Below are positions 1 through 11,387 of a stretch of DNA of 64,000 nt, one piece after another. The DNA comes from Terana coerulea (lineage: Eukaryota; Basidiomycota; Agaricomycetes; Polyporales; Phanerochaetaceae), in NCBI GenBank assembly GCA_024811115.1, contig JAKOGH010001094.1:1-64000 (forward strand), written 5' to 3'. A program made the position numbers and the translations under genes. The stretch's first letter is position 1; the number at the start of each line of letters is the position of its first letter. Below the pieces are notes generated by a model. The model was not told the DNA's origin, ran no database searches, and saw only the letters and a program-made list of their open reading frames with translations.

Positions 1-1140
1 CCGGTCCACCTTCACTCTGCAATGCTTTGGCCAGGTCACGCTGCTTGCACAGGTTGCCCCTAGCTACGGCTACTTTGTCTCGTGCGGCAGAACACTCATG
101 GTTCCACCACGACTTGCTTTTAGCGCCGGGGTTTGGGCACTTGGCCACATCGTCCCACTGCTTACACATTGCCTCATAGAATTTGTCAAAGACGCCGTCT
201 ATGTCCTGCTGCGAGAATTTGTCGGTGACAGAGATGTCTCGACCCTTCTTTTCGTTGACTTCCTTCAGCCCTGTGTACAATATATTGCACACGTGCTTCG
301 AACGCCTCGCCAGTATTTCCGGCTGTCCTTTGATCCGTGGAGGATCGTGGGTTTCGGTTCTCTGACGGCTTTGACCCGCACAGAAAATTCTAATGGGCAG
401 TGATCCGACATGTGCCGGTCCGCCTCTGACTCTGATGTACTCGTCCGTAGCATTGGCCTCTCGGCACCACACTAAGTCGAGTACTCCGGCCGCTTCGTAG
501 TCTTTGCCCGCGAAGATCCAAGTCGGTGGCCCTCCCGCTTCGCAATCATTTAGCAAAGACAGACCGATGTTGACTTCTGCAGCTTCGATGAGAATATCAC
601 CGAACCGTTTAGTCTTGTTGTCAAGCTGGACGGATCGTAATCCGGCCGCTCGCGCTCATCCCATTTCATGTGGCGGATGTTGAAGTCTCCGCACATGGTT
701 ACAACGTTCGAGAGTTCCACAGCGTGGTTTTCAAGCCACTTGACCGCTGCGTGAGACTTCGAATCATTGTATACGTTGAGGAAGTTCATGACTTCCCTTC
801 GACCGCGAGAGTGGCACACACGACGTCCCCTTTGGGGACTGTGCCTGGCAATGGTGAAGTGCGAGGGCTGTAATGCGCCCACTTCTTGTTCACATACGTG
901 ACAGCTCTGCATCCTTTGGCAGCACCAAGGCACACAAAGTTTCTGTGATGGACGGTGTCTTCAATGACTTCCCGTCCTTGGATTTCCCGGAGGCGACTCT
1001 CTTGGAGATGCCCCAGAATGGTTCCTGGATCATGATCAGATCGTGATCCAAGAAGTTTTCGAGCACATTGCCCTGATTGGGTCTCGGACTTCGCACGTTC
1101 GCGAGATGCAGCGCCAATCTTTGACATCCAGATTAGCGGG
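1..1140 (-). mobile_element. LINE ORF2 fragment: endonuclease domain
   Basis: Three minus-strand reading frames together cover the exonuclease-endonuclease-phosphatase domain that opens ORF2 of APE-type non-LTR retrotransposons. In order they show the IQEPF strand motif (about 1016-1030), the CGDFN motif carrying the catalytic Asp/Asn (679-693) and the SDHCPLEF motif with the catalytic Asp-His (about 388-408). The spacing fits a normal endonuclease, but the frame changes at least twice and there are stops, so the copy is inactive as read. The domain would nick the target DNA for target-primed reverse transcription. The reverse transcriptase should follow to the left, outside the window. The zinc-knuckle ORF1 lies directly upstream (higher coordinates), as in Tad/CRE-like fungal LINEs. 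The clade is inference. Confidence 0.75.
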
Positions 1141-1399
1141 TTACGGGAACATCGTTCCCATCCTCATCTGTGTCCATTCCTTCCCAGAAGTGCCATGGCT
1201 CTTCCGAGAATGCAGTGTCATCAATGTCCTCGATGGTCACGCGGGGTGCCCGAGATTCTGGGGCAGGGCGTGCGCTGTTACGCATTGCCGCATCTGCTCA
1301 CGTCGGACCGCCTCTATGTCTAGAGGTGGTGCAATGTCAAGTCCTCCTCATCATCACTGATGGCGGGAGGCAGTTCCTCAAAGTTAAGCATGTGCTCCT

Positions 1400-4153
1400 C
1401 AGGCACAGTCAGCGTAACTTAGAGCAGGAGAGATGGGGACGCCGCTACGGTCGAACAGGTCCCCAGGGGTTAATTCACGTTCGCTGTTGAGGGTTCTCAC
1501 GAGGGACGGGTTCCGGTAGCTGTCCAGGCTCGGGTGAGGAGTCTGTGGCCCGTTCTCGCAGATCGCACAGTCCAGGACATCCACTGCGTGCTCGCAGAAG
1601 AAAGAGCCCAGATGCGTGATTCCGTCAATTGTGTACAAGTTATTGGTATTATACATGCGGCCTACGCGGCCATGTGGATGTTCCCTCGTCGTCAGTGGGC
1701 TCGGAAGCCGGGCTCGCGCCCCTCCTCCTCCTTCCCCAGAAGAACTAGGGCCCGCGCCCGGCCGCTGGCCCAGACTTGCCCTTGTTCTTCTTCACCTGCC
1801 CGCGGAGATGCGTGTCGAGGCCCGATTGGCCCCAGCCCGCATTCTTGAGCTTCCTTTCGAGGGCAGCGTCGTCGAGCGCTACCTGGGCGTAGTTCTAGGG
1901 GTTCTCGAACCACCTCTTGTCCTCCGCGTGCTTCTTCATCGGGCACGAGGGCGATGTCGGGCCATGACCTGTGCAGTTACAGTTCCTGCAAAAGAGATGG
2001 CTCTGGTCGTGCTTCAACGGGCACGGATGAGACGCGAGGCCCTCGCCGAAGCGGTAGGGCTTGCAACGCGTGCAGTGGCGGTTGTGCAAGTCCGGCGCTC
2101 TGAGGAGCGAGCAGACATTACACCACTTGTTGAAGTTAGACTGGCATCGAGATGCCGAGTGCTTCCAGGCGAAGCAGTGCGTGCAGAAGTCTACACGCTC
2201 CTTCCTGACGGTACATGCCGAAGTAGCATCGCTTGTTGCCGAGGAACTCCCGCTTAGGGAGTTTCTCGACAACATTCTTCAGGCCATGCCCTGATCCGTG
2301 TCAGCGGATGGTGAAGACGAGCATTGCAGACCCGTCCACCTTCCCGTTCATCAAATGAGCCTTCGGAGCGTACTCCGGGTGCTCAGTGATGGACGCCAAC
2401 TCCGGCCACGTGTTCAGCATCTCTTGATGAACACGGGCCGGAGCTATCTTAGTGCCGGACTTCACGTCCATGCACATGACGTTGTAGAGGCAGACTTGGG
2501 TACGATGGGCCTCGAGCATGCAGCCCGAGTGCTTCTCGTCCCTCATCCCCCAGAACTCAGTATCCTCGGTCATGGACGGTTGAACGCCGCTGACAAGGAT
2601 CACGGACGGGTGGGACCTGAAGCGGACGTACCACTGCAGCTGGTTCGGGTGCCCCTCGACCTTTCGATCTCGAGGACCTGGTACCCGTCGTTGACCTTGG
2701 CGAGGTCGGTCTGGACCGCTCCACCCGCATGCCGGATGTCGGCGGCGGGATCCGAGTGGTAGCGCCTCCAGGAGGTCAATCCGGATTTCTCTGGACCGGC
2801 CGTCCCGTGGGGATGACGTGCTGGACGCCGCGCCCTTACCCTTTGCCCTTGCGGGCCGGGGTTCGGGCGCTACTCGCCGGCCGGGCGCTTTAGCGGCCAC
2901 GCCAGCGTATGAGTCCGAGCGGGTTTGCTTGGACCCTCCGTCGTGGGGGCGGAGGTGGGGGCAGGAGCGGGGCCCGCGTGGCTGTGGCTGGGGCCTCCCA
3001 GGTCGACTCGGACCGGGATGAGTTTGGCGAGCTTCGCGGCGGCCTCGAAGCTCATCTGGGCATCGCCGACAGAGGCCATAAGGCCCGCAGCACCTGCGAC
3101 GTGGTTCCAGTCTGTGACGACCGGAGGGAGGTGGAGACGCGGGCCTTCTTGAAGACCCGGTCTCCGGGGAGAGGTGGTGGCACGCTTCTTGCCCTTGGAG
3201 GCAGAGGCGACCTTCTACGGCCGCGGGCCTCTCGGCCGTGCGCTCGCTTCGGAACGGGCTTGCTCTGCTTCTGCGGGCGGCCCTTGTCCTCAGAGGGAGG
3301 GAGCCTGCTTCGCGGCCGACGAGGCGGTCGGCATCATGAAGCTGGGGAGAGGAGAGGCGGCCGCCGAGCGGGCGCTGCCTTGATGGCCGAAAGCGACCTT
3401 GTCGACCTTGTCGGCGACGTTGTTGAAGCCCTGCTTCGCGTTCACGGAGAGCGTCTCCATGGACTTGCAGAGCTCGTCAATGCCCTTGCGGGCTTCGCGG
3501 GTGTTGGCGCAGAGCGCCCCGAACGAGGGGTCGCCGAGCACCTTGGCGGCAGTCTCGCCAGCCGCCCCACTGCGAGGTGTAGGCGTCAATCTTGGAATCG
3601 ACCCGGATGGCCGGGATCTTCCTGCCGCTGATCTCCTGGACACCGGAGACGATCTCGTCCCAGGCCAGAGCCAGCTTGCGAGGGCGCCTCGCGAACTCGA
3701 CAGGCTCGGTGTTTCGGTCCACCAAGTCCGTCTTGTTCCAGAGCGATATGGAGCCGGCAATGTTGTATTTGTTGCCGTCTACGATGGTGCCCACGCCATG
3801 CAGGCACTTTGTGAGGTTGGCGAGCTCAGACAAGATGTTCTCCACATGGGGGTTCCGATCACGTCCTTGCGCTCGAAGCTCTTCGGGAGACTTCCGTGGC
3901 TCGACGAAGTCAGCGAGGAAGGTCTCTGGAAGATCTTCTCGCCGGAGAAGATCCTCAAAGGTGTAGTCCAGGGTGCCCCTGGGGCCATGTGAGCTTTCAG
4001 TGCGGGGCGCTTAGACCCTGTCCGCTCCTGCAGTTCTGTGTGAGTTGCATGGGCGTGAGAGGTGGCCTTGTGACCACTTACCATGCCGGGCGCTGACATT
4101 CCTGGGCCGACATTAGCCGGACCCTGGGAGGTGTTTCCGCTGGTCTGAGACAT
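1400..4153 (-). mobile_element. LINE ORF1 (gag-like, zinc knuckles), decayed
   Basis: The minus strand from the ATG at 4153 carries a broken gag-like ORF. The N-terminal part (3477-4153) is Ser/Thr/Pro-rich followed by a stretch with W/LxxL patterns; 3290-3700 is helical and Lys-rich; 2300-2600 encodes a compact alpha/beta region ending near 2301; and 1895-2200 encodes Cys/His clusters such as CTHCFAWKHSASRC (C-x2-C-x4-H-x4-C) and CRNCNCTGHGPTSPSC. This order, RNA-binding middle then zinc knuckles then the ORF2 endonuclease, is that of fungal LINE ORF1. Several frame changes and stops break it. Local GC is clearly higher (many GCG/GGC runs at 2800-3600) than in the flanking host genes. The product would bind LINE RNA. 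Confidence 0.65.
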
Positions 4154-4159
4154 TGCGAT

Positions 4160-5650
4160 AAAGATGCGAGTAGTGCAACGGTTTAGAGAGGATAAGTACG
4201 CTGAACGGGTTCAGTGTCTTGGCTCTCGCGAACTGTACTCTGTCAGGTATTTATACCATGACTTGTTTGGTCTTACTGCCTCGCGAAACGCTGTCAGCGG
4301 TCAGGATCCCTCATGTTTAGCACGCTGGGCAGAACCTCAGAATGCATTGTTTGTGTTACTACAAATTATTCTTCGCTGAAGGAGCGGGTCCTTCGCGAGT
4401 TCCTCGATGGCTTCGCACAGCCGCTTCCCTTTCTCCTCGGGCGTTCGCCTGAGAAGAGTCCGGTGTGAGATGGTTAGTCCGCATGCCTGCTGTTGCATGC
4501 GTACTCGCCGCGGCACCCGCTGGATGCGTTCAGGCCAGGGCCTGGGAGAGGCCGACAAGGTCGACTCGGCCTCCACTCCCTTGTCAGTGGTGGGGAAGAG
4601 GAACTCCTCCTCCTCCATCCACCAGCGCCCCAATCTGCGCCTTCGCAGATGGACCCGGCCAGGACTTCCGATTTGAGGAAGTCCTGCGAATACTAGGACC
4701 GTTGTCCCCGACCTTCCCTGCGTCTGCAGGGTAGTTAGTTGTGGCGGTCGCTCGCGAGATAACTCACAGCGCCGGCCGGCCTGCTTTTCCCTTTGTCCTT
4801 GCGCGCGCAGGACAGGGGGACAGCTTCAGGGCGCCTCCTTCAGCGAGGAGGACGCGTTGGTCAGCAGGGGTGGACGAGTGTCCACGGCCTGCTCCTTCTT
4901 CCTGTCTGAGAAGACATGGTGGTGCGAGTTCTGAGGTGATAGAGCGCAGGTTCAGTCTGGTACTGAACGCGAGTCTGTCCTCTTCCTCTGCGGTGGTCCG
5001 ACTTATATGAGTTTGGACACAAGGTGCCTCTTCCTCAAGGGTAGTTGTGGAAGGGGCCATACAGTGAGCCGGATGTGCCGAGGCGCTTCGCTCTGTGACA
5101 GTGGGTATGTACTCAGATTTCTGGGGTTCTGAGTTCATACGGGGTTGGAGATCCAGTGGTACGGTGCCCGGCAGTACTCTGCCTGATACCTGCATCACTT
5201 TCCCTTCATCCAAACAGAGTTCTGTGCAAACTCTCAGGATTGTGCAGGGAGGTCCAGGCCTCGCCAGGGCGAGGTCTGGGTCCTTGCAGTTCACACACCC
5301 CGCAGGCGGCAGCCATGCGCCAAGGGGTTCTCGGTTATCCATCGATATCAACAAATATATTGCCAATTCCTTAGGATTTACAGGTGGGGGCCCCGTGAGG
5401 GGGTGTACAGTGGGCGAGACAGTGACCAGGGCCTGAGCCCCAGTATGTCCCTCCCTCGTCGACGCAAGGTCAACATAGGTCATGGTTCGCGCCTGAGCGG
5501 TCCCCATGCCAGAAATGGGGGGATCAGACAGCGTTTCCGCTAGCCTGATCCCTATGAAAGGTGCCCCCAGGGCGCGATCAGGCCAGACGGCCCTCGTTTT
5601 TCGTACTTACTGGCTCGCACAGCGAGCCCCGCCGTAAGTGAGGCGAAAAG
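4160..5650 (-). mobile_element. Probable LINE 5' region with an upstream ORF
   Basis: A 247-codon open frame (5507-4764) and a shorter one (4633-4337) run on the minus strand in the same direction as the LINE. The long one is rich in Pro, Thr, Glu and Arg and has no domain I recognise; the short one is charged (EEEE, RRVRMQQQ). They lie where the element's 5' untranslated region and the start of ORF1 should be, and base composition matches the LINE rather than the gene at 6061. I infer they belong to the LINE; the exact 5' end is not visible. They could instead be part of a second, nested element. Confidence 0.4.
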
Positions 5651-6060
5651 AAACCAAAGAAAGAAAAGGGGTGGGGACGATTGAGGCTGCAGAGGAAACG
5701 AGTAGGTGGGCGTCTACTCGAGGTGGTGGTGGTACGAGGTCAAGGTGTGGTGGAACGGCCACAATCAGGACAGCTCTCGGCTTTGGAGGTGGTCGCGAAA
5801 CATACTCACCGTAAATCCTCGAAATAATCTCCGACTCTGCGGAATCGACCCTTGACTTGTTTCTTGCAAGGTTGTGTCGGGATGACGAATGTTGCCGCCA
5901 CTGTCACCGACAATGACCGACCCGTGTTACCACATCGCGAACGCTGACGAAGCAAGAGACCTGTGTTCGCCATGCCGATAAGTACGAGACCTCCTCTTTC
6001 TCCCAACCCACCAGAAGCTCACTTTGTCTTGAAGTACTCGCACGTCGTTTTCTATCCAGA

Positions 6061-7684
6061 ATGTCAGAGAGGTAAGCTATGAAGCCACGGTCATCATGAA
6101 CAAGCTCGGCTTATTGTCTTGGGACATCACCAGCCAGAACCCCGTCAACTTCTTTGCAGGATCCCCCTTGAATCGTCTAGCCTGGCTCAGGACGTCCGAG
6201 CATTTCTTGAAGGCTGTCCTATTCAGTCCCACGACCCGATGGATCCTCTTCAAGGCCGGGCAGCCGCTGCTGGCATCTGAGCCTGATTCGAAGAAACGCT
6301 CTCTGGCGCGGCTCGCCACAGCGGAAGTGCGCCCGCTCCTCGGCAGCGAGCCGTTCTTCGCGCAGGGAGAGAAGGAGGGAGACTCGGTGGAGTCTGGCAT
6401 TCCGGTTCTGGAAACAGCGCGGCTGCGTGGACCTGGCATTGTCTTCCTGGGTCTCCACGAGCCCGAGGGGACTGCACAAGCATTGCCTTCATCGGAATTT
6501 AGCGCTAAGGTGGACGCGGCGGCGGTAGCAGCAAAGATTGAAGGCACAGCATACTTTTCGCTCGATGTCACGGGGCTGCAGGACAAGGCGGTCGCCGAGG
6601 TGTTGGAGGGCCTTGACGCTGCGAAGGCGGGCACAGAGTTCAAGTTTGTTGATGCAAGACAGGCGATGCAATCACTGACGAGCGGAGACCACTTTGAGGG
6701 CGGGGTCATTGCGGAGGCTAGAGCTATGGTCGATTGGAACTCGAGGAACAAGGTACGTCACCCGCGCATATCTATGCGATATCTAATATAACGACTTCCA
6801 AATCAGTTTTGCTCGTCTTGCGGTCAGAAAGTGTATTCACTGTGGGCGGGATGGAAGCTCTCGTGCTCGTCTCTGCTCCCATGGGCGCAGAACGAAGGAA
6901 GAGAACCATGTGCCACTGCGTACGTTTATTGTGCTATGTGACTTTCCACGGGTGCTTATTGTAACCGCAGGGTTGGACTACACAATCAAACACATCCAAG
7001 GACCGACGCTGTCGTTATCATGGCGGTCGTGAGCGAAGACAATGACAAGATCCTCCTCGGTAGGAATGTGAGTAGCCGAGGATGTCCCCTTTGTATTCTG
7101 CGCAAACTGAATTATTTCTGCAGAGGAAATGGCCTGGCAAAATGTATTCTGCGCTCGCCGGATTCATCGAACCTGGAGAAGCCTTCGAAGATGCTGTAAA
7201 GCGGGAGCTTTGGGAAGAGGCGGGGTTGAAGGTGTGGAATGTGAAATATCATTCGACACAACCCTGGGTACGTCCTTATTGTCTGCCAGACGCAGAGACG
7301 CCGCTGACTTTGGACCTAGCCTTTCCCTGCTAACTTGATGGTCGGGTTCTACGCGATTGCGGACCCATCTGTGCCCACACGAGTAGACTTGGACAACGAA
7401 CTAGAAGGCAGGCACTAATCCCTTTTGTGCTCGTGGGCGTTTGGACTGACCTCCTCCCGATTTAGACGCTAGATGGTATACCCGTGAAGAAATCCTGGAA
7501 GTCTTGAACAATCCAGTGGGCACCAAACATCGGATCAGGGGATTATAGGAAGCCGCTTGAGCACAGTGCGAATGATCCGCCGTTCAGGGTGCCGCCCAAG
7601 ACTGCCATTGCAGGAGTGCTCATCTCGGACTGGGTCCACCGCAAAGTGATCATCACTGGCCCCGAAGCGCGTTCTGCCTTGTAG
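6061..7684 (+). CDS. NADH pyrophosphatase, NUDT12/Npy1-like (copy A)
   Basis: Hydrolyses NAD(H) and related dinucleotides to NMN(H) plus AMP; fungal members are peroxisomal. Seven exons: 6061-6071, 6134-6752, 6807-6919, 6971-7067, 7124-7267, 7320-7407, 7466-7684. The tiny first exon (MSE) splices to SQNPVNFFAG, which explains the start better than the in-frame ATG at 6096 inside intron 1. Visible parts: the N-terminal family motif [15 protein letters not shown], a zinc-ribbon region starting FCSSCG, and the Nudix box GFIEPGEAFEDAVKRELWEEAG with RE and EE metal ligands. Intron 6 has a GC donor (7408). The last exon hits a stop at 7548 unless the GGG at 7518-7520 is read as GG; then it continues to [10 protein letters not shown], as in copy B, and ends RSAL, a weak peroxisomal-type tail. 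Copy B lies 800 bases downstream. Confidence 0.85.
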
Positions 7685-8480
7685 GCATAATGTTGATGTA
7701 ACGTTGGCCACAGCATGTATAATATTCCGGTGAGCATCGTTGCCAGCTAACCGGGGAACACCTTGCCTGACACTCGTTCTACAGGTGGATGTACACCAAC
7801 CATGAGCTCTAATATAGAAGATAAACTTCAGAGATTTGGGGTACGAATAGGAACATTGCGAATGCTGAGCACCCGTCGATGCCACGGCCTGCAGGTGACC
7901 ATGAGGACCAGGAGCAAGCTCTCGTTGGGAGGCTTCTCTACATCTGAGTTACTGCCTTCCGGTCGGTCACACGCTGAGCTGAGTCCGGGTTCGCATAGTG
8001 TTATGCAATCCGTGCCTTCATGAAAGGGGCCGGCCTTCTTGCGTACGTACAGGACGTGAGCGTCGTTGCGCCTGTGTACCTGAGGCGTGCTCAGCGTTTA
8101 CACAGGCTGCACGATGTCCTTCGCACAGGCGCCTGCGGCTCACGAACCTTCCCACAGCACGTCCCTATGTCCGAAGCTCGAGCGTCCGGCCCTGTCGTCT
8201 TCGGCACGCAACGGAACGTCAGTGGCCTTCTCACATGCACGCCCCATGACACGCAAGCTGACGAATTTTCCAATTCACTCGACCGCAGGCTCATGTAACC
8301 AGGTTGCCCAGGTGAAACCCTACGACGAGCACGTACATAACATGCGCGCACAGCGTGCCATGACTAGCTTGACGCAGGCATTTCAAAGCTTGCAACGCGT
8401 AGGCATTACGATGGCCCGCCCACTGTACCAGGTCCAGATCCGCGGGTACGCGAGCTCTGCGTACGTGCTGCGTCTCGTTT
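7685..8480. other. Intergenic, between the two Nudix genes
   Basis: About 800 bases with only short open frames on both strands and no recognisable domain. It should contain the 3' end of copy A and the promoter, leader and probably a very short first exon of copy B. I could not place that exon with confidence. Confidence 0.5.
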
Positions 8481-8490
8481 ATGTACTCGG

Positions 8491-10089
8491 ATGTTCACGC
8501 CCCCGTGCGGTTTCGCCTGCAGGAAAGGCCACACGAACTTCTTCGCCGGGGCGCCCCTGAACCGCCTCGCCTGGCTGCGCATGTCGCCCACGTTCCTGAA
8601 CGCCGTCGTCCGCGCGCCGGCGACGCGCTGGGTGCTGTTCAGCGACGGCAAGCCGCTCCTGGCGCTTCCCAGCACCGGCGGCAGTAACAGTGGCGCCCTC
8701 GCGCGTCTGTCCACGCAGGAAGTGCGCCCGCTGCTGGGCCCCGAGCCGTTCTTCGCCCAGGGCGAGCGCGCGGGGGAGGTGGCGGTGAGTGACGCCAAGG
8801 AGCTGCAGACGGCGCGATTGCATGGGCCGCCGGTGGTGTTTCTGGGGCTGCACGAGCAGCAGGACGCCACTGGCGCGGCGGTCCATGCGCTGCCGTCCGC
8901 CGACTTCAGCGCGAAGCACGACGCCGAGGCCCTCGCCGCGAAGATCCGCGGGACGCCGTACTTCTCGCTGGATGTCTCCTGACGTCGAGGAAGCAGAGGT
9001 GTCTCAGATCCTCAGTGGCGCGGACGCAGGGCGCGACGGCGCGAAGTTGGAGTTTACGGATGGGCGCACGGCAATGAGCATCTTCGACCAGTTCGACAGT
9101 GGGATTTTCTCTGAAGCACGGACCCTGGTTGATTGGACCGCCAGGAACAAGGTGTGTTCTGGACGAAGATGCGTTATTCGTGATGACCTATTGTCTCCGT
9201 AATAGTTCTGTGCAGGATGTGGCTCTCCTGTCTACACGCTCTGGGCGGGCTGGAAGCACGGTTGCGCTTCGCTGCTTCCGTGGGCGGAGAAGACAGTCAA
9301 GAAGCCATGCCCGACGGCGTAAGTTCATATTGTTCATTGTGGGCTGGATTTGGATACATTGAAGATTTATCACAGTAAGGCTCTCAATAATTACATGCAC
9401 CCACGCACGGACCCCGTAGTGATCATACTGACCGTCAGTCCGGATAACCAGAAGATCCTACTGGGACGGAAATGTGGGTGTTTTTAGTTCATGCGCTGCA
9501 ACGTTGTTTAACAGCATGCTTTGTAGCGCAATTGGCCGAAGAACTTTTGCTCAGCTTTGGCGGGCTTTGTGGAACCAGGTGAATCTCTCGAGGACACGGT
9601 CGAACGAGAAATGTGGGAAGAGGCTGGCGTCAAGGTTCTGGGACTCAAGTATCATTCGACTCAGCCATGGGTGCGTACGCAGCACTTGATCGAGGCCGTC
9701 TACTGATTCACTCGCAGCCTTTCCCCGCGAACGTAATGGCAGGCTACTACGCGGTTGCAGACCCTTCCGAGCCCGTGCGCACAGACCTGGATAACGAGCT
9801 GGAAGGTTAGTCTCTGCATACTATTTGACACAGTTTTGTTCACTGACGTGCTGTACACACAGATGCGAGGTGGTACACGCGCGAGGAGGTCCTCGCAGTC
9901 CTTGCTCACGCCGACGGCACCGCTGCCAAGCAAGTGCCCAAGTGGGACTCCGGTGTCGAAGAGGCGGTCCAGGATGAACAAGGCTTAAAAACGCACGACG
10001 AGCCGCCCTTCAAAGGTCCCCCGAGAAATGCCATGGCTGGTGTGCTGATCAGCGACTGGGCGCACGGCAAAATCGACATTACGGAATAA
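8491..10089 (+). CDS. NADH pyrophosphatase, NUDT12/Npy1-like (copy B)
   Basis: Paralogue of copy A with the same intron positions. Exons end or start at 9151, 9206-9318, 9376-9472, 9527-9670, 9718-9805 and 9863-10089. The 5' boundary is uncertain: by analogy with copy A a short upstream exon should splice near 8520, giving [19 protein letters not shown]; the ATG at 8491 is only an in-frame alternative. The zinc ribbon is complete (FCAGCG then GCASLLPWA and KPCPTA), and the Nudix box reads [22 protein letters not shown]. Two frame breaks sit in short runs: CC at 8978-8979 (after SLDVS) and AAA at 9470-9472 (end of exon 4). Shortening each by one base restores the frame. The C-terminus ([17 protein letters not shown]) has no clear peroxisomal signal. 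Exon 2 is markedly GC-rich compared with copy A. Confidence 0.8.
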
Positions 10090-11387
10090 TTGCGGGAGTG
10101 CAACATGTATAACTTCCACCTCTGACTTAAGCAGAGCAGAACATGAACTCATGGCACGGGCGACGACGCATCCTCATAACCTTAACCCCGTGGTTGAGCG
10201 AGCCTAAGGCCAAACTCATCATATACAACTATTGTCAAATCAATGAACCATATTTTCCGTTTCTTCTTGTTACTCTTGTTATGGATTTTGTTGATTCGTA
10301 CTCTTGGGGCCCAGCACTCCGCGCGCGACCCCAACTGCAATCCCTCACTCAGGCTGGTGGGCTGAGCTCTCAAGGTACCAGCGAGGGCGTGTTTCTTATC
10401 TAATCCTGAAAACCCGTAGCCAGGCTCAAGCAAACTAAAATACGCCCGAAAATCTGCTGTTCTAGCTTGCTGATAATATTCAGGAATATCGACGAGGCCA
10501 CCAAGAAACTTGGAAGCTGGTAGGCCCTTGCTCAGTGTCAGGGGGATGACGTGGTCCGGATGCAGTTTCAGATAAGCGCCCATAATCAGCTGAACGGAGA
10601 TCAGGACTTCGGCGCCGAATGTTCTAGGCATGAGCACGTGGCGGAACCGAGTTTTGTGCTGCCCCTTGCCGCCGGCTTCGAAGAGCTTGAACCGTGTTAA
10701 CGTTCTGAATCCAAGCTGTTCACTTCAATATTGCACCTGCGCCATTTTTCTTCGACATCGATACCCAGGTCGGTACGAAAGCCACCTCTGTTGGTGGTAT
10801 ACTGAATTTTTCATTATTAAGTATATCCCTTTGCCAAGGTCCGTGCCTGTCGTCACGCATGCACGTCTCAACGCCACCCCCGTCCGACCGCATGCTGAGG
10901 GGGAGGGCACGGCAGAACAGCCAATAAGTAGTCTGAATGGCGGTATAGAAACGCCCCGAGAGCCGTCATGAAGGTTCTGCAGCTATCGCCTCGACAGCCG
11001 TACCTCGCCAGCACGACGCATCTACGAAAGCTGCAGTCAGGTCGCTGCAACTACCCCTCGGTCGGCGAACAGGCAGCGAGATGCAGAGGACGCAAACACG
11101 CGTCACTCTTGTCACTCAATTTTTCTGGCTTTTCAAGAAGCCCGAGGTACACTCTAAAGGCAAACGAGCAGGCCGTCATATTTGACCCGTACAGGTCCCA
11201 TCAAAGGCCGTCGCCCGCTGCAAGTGATGCCATGGCTGCCTTCCTCGTGGGCTCCCGTATCGTCCACTCGAACGTCCCGAAGATGAAGCATGTGCAACCC
11301 CCGCCTGCCCCGCAGATAAAAGGCTCAGCGACGGCGACGTGCACCCCCGCCCGCTCGTCAGGCATTCCTCTCCTTTAGCTGCCCAGG
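10090..11387. other. Intergenic with an unassigned minus-strand ORF
   Basis: The 3' flank of the Nudix gene and the promoter of the subtilase. A minus-strand open stretch runs from about 10720 to 10182. Its product has patches such as FRHVLMPRTFGAEVLI and LGGLVDIPEYYQQ that look protein-like, but I do not recognise a family and see no good start or intron pattern. The tail (10182-10300) becomes Lys/Asn-rich and does not look coding. Treat as a possible gene remnant. Confidence 0.35.
11316..11322 (+). promoter_or_regulatory. Possible TATA box of the subtilase gene
   Basis: The string ATAAAAG lies about 70 bases before the subtilase ATG at 11388, within the usual range for fungal TATA elements. 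Only position and sequence support it. Confidence 0.3.

Noticed and set aside
2909..3631. 240-codon plus-strand frame rich in Gly/Arg
   Set aside because: Low-complexity antisense of the LINE gag-like ORF; no domain.
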